Shown here one piece after another: positions 54,621-60,884 of a stretch of 60,884 bases of DNA; within the stretch, counting starts at the first letter, position 1, and every line of letters starts with the position of its first letter. Under the pieces are notes generated by a model. That model saw only the letters and a list, made by a program, of their open reading frames with translations, was not told the origin of the DNA and searched no databases. The position numbers were made by a program, and so were the translations under genes. Origin of the DNA: Geobacteraceae bacterium GWC2_53_11 (lineage in GTDB: Bacteria; Desulfobacterota; Desulfuromonadia; Geobacterales; Pseudopelobacteraceae); contig MGZJ01000057.1 in assembly GCA_001802645.1 (NCBI GenBank), positions 14,598 through 75,481 of the forward strand, read 5' to 3'.

Positions 54621-55242
54621 TAAATTTTATTCGCCCCTAGCCAACGAAAAGGGAATTGCTCTCGTTACGGCGCTCATGATCACCCTTCTTCTAACCCTCG
54701 TGGTAATAGCGCTTTCTCATAGGGTTGGCCTGTTTACCATGGGAACACGAGATCATGTCATAAAGAGCCAGAATCTTTATACAGCAGAGATTGGTCTTAA
54801 TCAGGCACGATACTTTCTTATGGCTGGAGATTGTATACCGCCAAATTTCAGCAGTTGTCCCGGTCTTGAATCTATCAATAAATCCACTTTCACAAATATG
54901 TCAGGTGCCGTTAAAAGGGTCTTTACAGGCGCAATGCCCGAATTTACTGTTGCTGGGGAAAAGTATAATTTCAACTTAACCGGTAACATGACACACGGAA
55001 CCGGTGATAGTTATGATTACAAAATTTATATAAAAGAGACTAATATCCCTAAGGTAGTGAACATTCTTGCTGTGTCAGGACAACCGGGCAGTGAACTTGT
55101 TAAAACGGTTATCGATGCGGGGCTTATCTACACAGCTCCGCTTGGCAGCGGTTACAAACAGGCGGGACAAGGCGGCACTCGAGAAGGTATTTCAGGTGAA
55201 AGTCTCGGCGCTGATGGAGCAAATGCACGAGAGACATTTTAG
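54604..55242 (+). CDS. pilX: PilX-like pilus assembly protein
   Basis: 212-residue protein with the PilX N-terminal pattern NEKGIALVTALMITLLLTLVVIAL (given here as residues about 14-37), a hydrophobic pilin-like helix, followed by YTAEIGLNQARYFLMAGDC. The start is inferred as TTG 54604, inside the pilW 3' end, with GGAGG nine bases upstream; no ATG lies in a suitable place. Prepilin cleavage Gly-Ile is atypical (Phe or Ile both occur), and Glu5 is replaced, as in many PilX proteins. Confidence 0.8.
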   Translation: MRESTNKFYSPLANEKGIALVTALMITLLLTLVVIALSHRVGLFTMGTRDHVIKSQNLYTAEIGLNQARYFLMAGDCIPPNFSSCPGLESINKSTFTNMSGAVKRVFTGAMPEFTVAGEKYNFNLTGNMTHGTGDSYDYKIYIKETNIPKVVNILAVSGQPGSELVKTVIDAGLIYTAPLGSGYKQAGQGGTREGISGESLGADGANARETF

Positions 55243-55250
55243 GAGGTAAT

Positions 55251-58200
55251 ATGAAATATATGCCGAAAAAACAATTTGTTAGGATACTTACACTGGTGTT
55301 AATGGTAGTTACAGTTATTGGGGTGAATTCAGCATTTGCTTCCCAGCGTACATTTAATTCGGGTTCGTATATTTTTTCTGCGGATTCCTGCTGGCAGCCA
55401 AACAATGATCCTGCAAACATAACGCAGACAGCCGTGTGTGACACAAACAAGAACGACAAGTCCATTTTTCAGCTTTTTGGGCTTCTTTATGCTGTCCTTG
55501 ATACCGGCGATCAGCCGGATTCATGCAAGAACATCAACGGCACCTCGCCACAGCAGAAAGCAATGCTTGGTTACTGCAAGCAGATAAAGGTGTACTGGAT
55601 CATTGATTCTACAAAAACCAGCCCGCAGGCTGCTGACCTTACCCTGAGCACAACTGATGCCGCGCTTAATACTTCAGGGATAATTACTATTTACAATAGT
55701 GCTAAGACCAAAGCTGGTGATACTTCGACGCCGATACCGTATAAAGGCGGCCCGTTTGTTATTGATGCAAACGATCTTACTGCCGCTGAATTTGCAAAAA
55801 TTGTTGCAAAATTTCCTGATGTAAAAATCCATAAGGCAAACATTCCATTTTCCGGAAACGTGGATAAGGTCCTCGTCGGTAAACCACCCAAAATTGCGGT
55901 GCTAGACGAAGGAAGTAGCGATGTTCTCGCTGACTACATACGCGCGTCAGGACTGACGGCATGGCAAGGAACTGTTTTCCAGAATCTGTCGGCACGGGAT
56001 GTACTTGCTGGTTGTTTACAAGACCCTGTCCCCGATTCATGTAAAACAAAACGACCTGATATTTCAGCTCCTTTTCAATTGGTCTGGGCGCCGCATTGGG
56101 AAATTGAAAACAAATGGAGCGACGGTTCGACGCCGACAGCAACTGAACAATCAAGTGTGGTTAGTGAAATCAGAGCTTTTATGGAGCGTGGCAACTCAGG
56201 TTTTTTTGAGTGTGCATCCATTGGAAGTCTTGAAGGGACAAAAATAAGAAATGATGTTGGAATGAGTATAGCGGCAGGGACCGGCGGTTATCTCGTTTCC
56301 AAGTCACAAACTTCACCAAGAATTGAAAATAATGGCGGCTGTTTCAAAGGGCACAACCATGCCAGTACCGCCAGTTGTACCGACGGATACATTGTGCCGG
56401 AACAGGTGCCTTCGTGGCTTACACAGTGCGGCGGTTGGAATTATAAACCAGCTACTGGTTTGATTGATAGCATGCGTCCGCTTTATAACGCAACTACCCC
56501 TGCCAATTCTTACACGTATTTAACCACGCAACGAACTAATGATACTGCAACAGCCAATATTGATGACCGGTATATAGGAACCCAGATGACCAGGTTCCTG
56601 CACGATGATCCTACTAAACTTAATTCTGCATATACTGCTGGTACGGATGGATATCATGTCTACGATTATCTGGTGGGGGGGAGAATAAACGGGTCACCAA
56701 CCCAAGGATACCTTATTTATTTTCCGGGCCACAAATATATCAGCTGTAGTAATACAACCAATTTAACATATCCACCATCCCGGTCACTTGAATTCACCTT
56801 TGATTCCATGCCGAATGTAGCTGTTCCGCTCACAATCGAGGTTGTGCATGCTCAATGCACTAAAGGGAGTAATTGCCCTAAAGTGACCTTTAACCTTGCA
56901 AATGGCGCTGGATCTAAAGCCTCTGACGGATATATTGATTTGAGCGCTGAATTTGCGACCTTTGATCCAACAAGCAACAAGCTGGAAGGGGTGTTTTTCA
57001 CCAGTAACTTTGTCGATGGTGCAGCAGGTTTGACTGCAAGCGGCGTTACAAAGCTCCTGGTTAACAATGTTTATACTACGTTTGATGATGCTGCCGGCAC
57101 TGCAAAGCTGGTGAGTGTCGTTGATTTAACAGATCAGAACAATCGTATTACTCTGTGCTCTCCTAATCTGCAAAGTAAAGGAGTTGAATTATCTTGCTCA
57201 GGTTCTGCACCCACTAATACGCTTACCCTTAGCTTTGACGCTGATGTTAACACAGGAAACAAGCTTATTACGGTTACAGCTACAACAGCAACCGGAAGTG
57301 CTGTTGCAACTTACGATATCGGGGCGCCACCAGGGACTAGTGCAACAGGAGGTGGAATTGTTCTTGACTTGACGGGAGCGGTCTACAACGCCACAAGTTA
57401 TAAATTGAGCAATGTAAAAATCAGTTCTGCCTCTGCATGCGCGGATGTAAAGTTGACTGATTTTAAAGTGGGATTTCCAACCGGCGCTATCAAATTGCTG
57501 CAGGTATACAATGAAACTACCAAAGTAGCGGTTTGCAGCCCGAATGCCGCTGACCCGGCAAGTTGTAGCGGAACTGTCGTTGCTCCTCCGGCAAACAGCA
57601 AAACAACACTCGCACGAATTAGCTTTGACAAAGATTATCTTAATTCACAGCATAAAAATGCAACGAAAATCACTATAAAAATAACCTTTGAGTGCCGCTC
57701 GGGCTGCACCGGTAGCGGTTTAACGGTTCAAAACACTTTTGACACTTCTGTCTATCCGAATGTTGGAGAGTACACTACCGATACAGGTGGCCTTCTGGCA
57801 ATCGACACCAGGACAGCGGTGCTCCTTGCGTCCGATGGTGATTCGGATAAACTGGAACAGATAAAACTAATCAACTTGAATGACAGTAACACTCTACGAA
57901 TAAAAAAATTGGAGTTTACCTTTGCTGCTAATTCAGGCGATGGAGCTCACACGCAAAAAATTACGAAATTTAAAGATGAAACAAATGACGAAACAATTGT
58001 TGATTCAAATAAGGAATCTGTCGCTACTTACGGCAGCATAAGCTATGACTTGACCGGCAGTTCAGGCAGCACATCCTCTTCAACAAGCTGGAGTTATACC
58101 ATTTCGGGCGGTTCCTGCACAAACACCTATTTTATCGGGCCATATTTGAGTAGTTGCGCAATTGACTGGAACGGCTCCAACACTTGTGGTGTTAAATACA

Positions 58201-60311
58201 TACTTAACACCATGCTTGCCCTCAAGTACACAGTAGTTACGAGTGAGTTTTCTAAAACTCAGCCGATAGTGAAAGATAATATTCTATATAAGGCCAGTTT
58301 TGACTTTCCCGTGTATCGCGGGCATCTCAAGATGATCAAGGTTCCAACCGATACTCAGGTTGCTTCTGAAACAGTCTGGGATGCCGCAACTTCAATGCCG
58401 AAAGCCGGGGTCGCGTCTTTCCCGACTGCTCCGCTTGCGTCTACCGATACATCTTCACCACGCTACATTTTCACTACAGCATCCACTAGTAGTACGGCTC
58501 CAATTGCATTTAACCCTGGTAACGCTGCAACACTTAAGGGGGCAATGGGTATTTCCAGTGACAATACTGCTAAAGTCTGGATTAATACTATACGAGGCCG
58601 TAAAGGTGCCTCTGAGGTAGATACGTATGGCAGTACATCGGATTGTGCATCTACATCTGGTAACGGAACTGCTGATGATTTGTTTGGCTGTGACGAGGAG
58701 CCAAAAAGGTTGTGGGCAATTGAAAACTCTACGCCGGCGCTGAAAACTAAATCCAGGTATGTAGAGTCAACTTCAGCTGCCGTTACAGCAGCTCAAGTAA
58801 GCGCCGGCAAGGACCGTCGTGACCGATTTTTATTTGCCGGGGCTGATGACGGGATGATGCATGCTTTCCATGCTGGAAAATATGATCCAGCAACCGGCAC
58901 GTATCCGGATACAGCAGCTGGCAGGGGGACTGGTAAAGAAATATGGGCATATCTGCCCTCGACGTTGTTGCCGAATCTATTAAACCAAAAAAACTTTATA
59001 GACTCGACTTCCGGTACATCACCGGACACTCCTGCTATCTCGGCGGATGGCTCGCCTGCTCTGGGTGATTTTCTCGTATGCACAACTAAAAATGCACTTA
59101 CCAACACTTGCAGCAAGTGGGAGTGGAAAACACGACTTGTTGGTACCGCTACAATCCGTTCCGAAAATCACGGAATCATCTTTGCGCTTGATGTGACTGA
59201 TCCCTATGATCCCAAAGTGCTATGGGAAAGTAAATATGACAAAACTACTGACACCGGCTGTCTGGCAAATAATAAAAACTGCAATATGGGAGAATCAAAA
59301 GGTGTCGCAATCGGTACGGCACAGATAGGAGACGAACTTAAAGACTATGTTTTCCTGACATCAAGTTGGATCAAAAAGAAAAAACTGGTTGGAAGTACGT
59401 ATACCGTATGTACTACTGATACAACGGGATGTGTATATGGTGTAAGCGCTTTTGCTCTAGATCTGGATACCGGTCAGGTGAAATGGGAGAAGTCCATACC
59501 CTACACTAGTGATGCTGGTGACATTGTTGTAGCTCCCGCAATGCCGGCGCTTATGGACAGGGATAACAACGGTTCATATGATTATGTTGTCTTTGGGGAT
59601 ATGCAAGGGCGTTTATGGGCGCTACGAACAACCGACGGTATGAATCTTACGGGCAACAATCCTGTGTATGAAGTTAAAACCCTGGACACTGACGGTAAAG
59701 ACACAACTACAAAAGCAGGTTATAAAGAGCCCATAGGTGCGCCGGTATCAGTGTACCGCGATTACGTGGTTCTCTCGACTGGCGGTACTGACTATGCATC
59801 AAACGGAGCAATCGACGGACAAAAGTATCGCATTGAAGTGGTAAAGGTCGGACTTAATGGCGCCACCAAGGTCAATGGTCAATCGGTTGTTCTGGATGGC
59901 TATAACTCAACAGATAAAATTGGAAGCGAGCAGGTCTGGGCTAAGCCGGCAATTACCAGCGACCTCAAGGTCTATATTGGCACGATTAGAAGTTACAGTT
60001 CAAATGCTGATGTATCTAAATTGGAAAGTACCGGGCGTGTCATTGTCTTGGATCTAAAGGTTAATCCTGGTACCGGTACATCTCCGGCTAATGTGTCGTA
60101 TGTTGGTGGAACGGATAACCAATGGCATGCTGGTGGCTTTGTGGGCGGGTTCGATTTTGACAATAAACATGCTTATATTATAAGCCTCAGGCCAACCAGG
60201 GATGCTTCTGGAAAAAATGTGGACGTACTTCAGATAGGTTCTCAAGATGACTTTAGTAAGTCAACCAACAAGGCGAACCCCTACAAGATCCTCTGGTGGA
60301 GGAAAATGTGA
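55251..60311 (+). CDS. pilY1: PilY1-like pilus tip adhesin (1686 residues)
   Basis: Very large secreted adhesin. Signal peptide about 1-31 (ending SAFA). N-terminal part about 32-345 includes an alpha/beta region (KIAVLDEG about 212, FQLVWAPHW, GFFECASI about 319-323) rather than a visible von Willebrand A domain. Residues about 520-1000 are beta-rich with repeated CSP...CSG cysteine motifs. The C-terminal third is the PilY1/PilC propeller (FAGADDGMMHAFHAGKYD) with the calcium loop D1436-RDNNGSY-D1444. AGGAGG precedes the ATG. Works with the minor pilins at the pilus tip; the ligand is unknown. Confidence 0.92.
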   Translation: MKYMPKKQFVRILTLVLMVVTVIGVNSAFASQRTFNSGSYIFSADSCWQPNNDPANITQTAVCDTNKNDKSIFQLFGLLYAVLDTGDQPDSCKNINGTSPQQKAMLGYCKQIKVYWIIDSTKTSPQAADLTLSTTDAALNTSGIITIYNSAKTKAGDTSTPIPYKGGPFVIDANDLTAAEFAKIVAKFPDVKIHKANIPFSGNVDKVLVGKPPKIAVLDEGSSDVLADYIRASGLTAWQGTVFQNLSARDVLAGCLQDPVPDSCKTKRPDISAPFQLVWAPHWEIENKWSDGSTPTATEQSSVVSEIRAFMERGNSGFFECASIGSLEGTKIRNDVGMSIAAGTGGYLVSKSQTSPRIENNGGCFKGHNHASTASCTDGYIVPEQVPSWLTQCGGWNYKPATGLIDSMRPLYNATTPANSYTYLTTQRTNDTATANIDDRYIGTQMTRFLHDDPTKLNSAYTAGTDGYHVYDYLVGGRINGSPTQGYLIYFPGHKYISCSNTTNLTYPPSRSLEFTFDSMPNVAVPLTIEVVHAQCTKGSNCPKVTFNLANGAGSKASDGYIDLSAEFATFDPTSNKLEGVFFTSNFVDGAAGLTASGVTKLLVNNVYTTFDDAAGTAKLVSVVDLTDQNNRITLCSPNLQSKGVELSCSGSAPTNTLTLSFDADVNTGNKLITVTATTATGSAVATYDIGAPPGTSATGGGIVLDLTGAVYNATSYKLSNVKISSASACADVKLTDFKVGFPTGAIKLLQVYNETTKVAVCSPNAADPASCSGTVVAPPANSKTTLARISFDKDYLNSQHKNATKITIKITFECRSGCTGSGLTVQNTFDTSVYPNVGEYTTDTGGLLAIDTRTAVLLASDGDSDKLEQIKLINLNDSNTLRIKKLEFTFAANSGDGAHTQKITKFKDETNDETIVDSNKESVATYGSISYDLTGSSGSTSSSTSWSYTISGGSCTNTYFIGPYLSSCAIDWNGSNTCGVKYILNTMLALKYTVVTSEFSKTQPIVKDNILYKASFDFPVYRGHLKMIKVPTDTQVASETVWDAATSMPKAGVASFPTAPLASTDTSSPRYIFTTASTSSTAPIAFNPGNAATLKGAMGISSDNTAKVWINTIRGRKGASEVDTYGSTSDCASTSGNGTADDLFGCDEEPKRLWAIENSTPALKTKSRYVESTSAAVTAAQVSAGKDRRDRFLFAGADDGMMHAFHAGKYDPATGTYPDTAAGRGTGKEIWAYLPSTLLPNLLNQKNFIDSTSGTSPDTPAISADGSPALGDFLVCTTKNALTNTCSKWEWKTRLVGTATIRSENHGIIFALDVTDPYDPKVLWESKYDKTTDTGCLANNKNCNMGESKGVAIGTAQIGDELKDYVFLTSSWIKKKKLVGSTYTVCTTDTTGCVYGVSAFALDLDTGQVKWEKSIPYTSDAGDIVVAPAMPALMDRDNNGSYDYVVFGDMQGRLWALRTTDGMNLTGNNPVYEVKTLDTDGKDTTTKAGYKEPIGAPVSVYRDYVVLSTGGTDYASNGAIDGQKYRIEVVKVGLNGATKVNGQSVVLDGYNSTDKIGSEQVWAKPAITSDLKVYIGTIRSYSSNADVSKLESTGRVIVLDLKVNPGTGTSPANVSYVGGTDNQWHAGGFVGGFDFDNKHAYIISLRPTRDASGKNVDVLQIGSQDDFSKSTNKANPYKILWWRKM

Positions 60312-60884
60312 CCAACAACCGCGGTTTCTCATTAATGGAGTTGATAATAACAATTGGGCTTATGGCGGTGATCCTCGGGTTCGCCGCCGGTCCGTTTCTT
60401 GACTGGTATCGCAAGGGAAAGCTTGAAGATCGTGCCAGTTCACTTCATGAAACTTTCAAATGGGCTCAGACGCAGGCAATGAAGCGTGGCGGTGCTGATG
60501 TTGTAAATGGGAAAATAATTAGTAGTAGAATATATATCGCTATTAATCAGGATGCAAACTCGTACAAAATTGTGAGATGGGTCGATACAAATGCCGATAA
60601 TGTTAAAACTGCAAATGAAATAGCAGAATTACAGGTTGGATCACTTATGGAGGTCCGTTTTGGAATTGTATCAGGAGTCGATAAGACGGCGTGTAGTAAT
60701 AGTGGTGTGTTGACAGGCACTGATCCGATCAGAAATCTAACATTCTTGCAATGTCCGCAAGTTGCATCTTCTACAATGTTTGCTGATCATAGATGCGCCC
60801 GATTTGACGGCAAAGGGTTTCTGACTGAATCGATGGAAAACATCGCACTTTACGTAACAAATGGAACAAATAACTATGGCATAT
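60308..60884 (+). CDS. type IV minor prepilin, FimT/GspH-like (3' truncated by window edge)
   Basis: Open to the window end, at least 192 residues. GTG start overlaps the pilY1 stop, with GGAGG five bases upstream. MTNNRG then FSLMELIITIGLMAVILGF is a six-residue leader plus class III pilin helix with Glu5. The next stretch (LEDRASSLHETFKWAQTQAMKRG) is the GspH/FimT pattern of pseudopilins. Completes the set of minor pilins around pilY1. Confidence 0.9.
   Translation, partial: MTNNRGFSLMELIITIGLMAVILGFAAGPFLDWYRKGKLEDRASSLHETFKWAQTQAMKRGGADVVNGKIISSRIYIAINQDANSYKIVRWVDTNADNVKTANEIAELQVGSLMEVRFGIVSGVDKTACSNSGVLTGTDPIRNLTFLQCPQVASSTMFADHRCARFDGKGFLTESMENIALYVTNGTNNYGI

Overview
The window reads as a chromosomal segment of a Gram-negative member of the Desulfuromonadota, most likely Geobacterales (Geobacter, Trichlorobacter or Pelobacter relatives). 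The evidence is the mixture of an uptake [NiFe] hydrogenase, ferritin, cytochrome P460, LPS/Kdo genes around rpoN, a regulatory PTS, HD-GYP/GGDEF/EAL/HDOD signalling proteins, a large chemosensory cluster and a pilD - two-component pair - minor pilin - pilY1 locus. This is a judgement from gene content; no database search was possible. No rRNA, tRNA, CRISPR array, insertion sequence or prophage was seen. No gap between genes exceeds 300 bases.

Layout. 1-2241: 3' part of a [NiFe] hydrogenase large subunit and its maturation protease, separated by a G/C-rich inverted repeat. 2298-3054: DUF1450 protein and ferritin (minus strand). 3241-13521: GAF/HD-GYP protein, lgt-serA, trmL-truD, an HDOD protein with a CHASE4-PAS-GGDEF-EAL protein, and ackA. 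13766: a 55-residue 2[4Fe-4S] ferredoxin. 18612 down to 13991: a tightly overlapping minus-strand operon, dCMP deaminase-nrdR-ribD-ribE-ribBA-queH-DUF2905.

18790-33880 is one plus-strand signalling block: sigma-54 response regulator, FapA-like protein, CheW, MCP, a stand-alone DHp-like protein without its histidine, a REC-histidine kinase, a receiver protein, a double-hairpin receptor-like protein carrying a CheZ-like DxxxQ motif, STAS protein, CheY, CheA, CheR, CheD, CheB. The CheA has a tandem 24-residue repeat resembling the c-di-GMP-binding MshEN motif. These features make the block the best candidate for undescribed biology here.

33942-47593: cytochrome P460, then Kdo synthesis and LPS transport (kdsB, pyrG, kdsA, kdsD, kdsC, lptC, lptA, lptB), followed by rpoN, hpf, hprK, rapZ and a PTS without a sugar permease (EIIA-Man, HPr, EI). 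47593-60884: prepilin peptidase, NtrB/PilS-like kinase and sigma-54 regulator, a DsbC-like protein with a CXXCH motif, a J-domain-like zinc-ribbon membrane protein behind a candidate sigma-54 promoter, then minor pilins PilV, PilW, PilX, a 1686-residue PilY1 and the start of a FimT/GspH-type pilin. The pilin part is visibly more A/T-rich than the rest.

Most genes lie in tight, translationally coupled operons. Many start choices below differ from the longest open frame because a Shine-Dalgarno sequence and family N-terminus favour an internal start.
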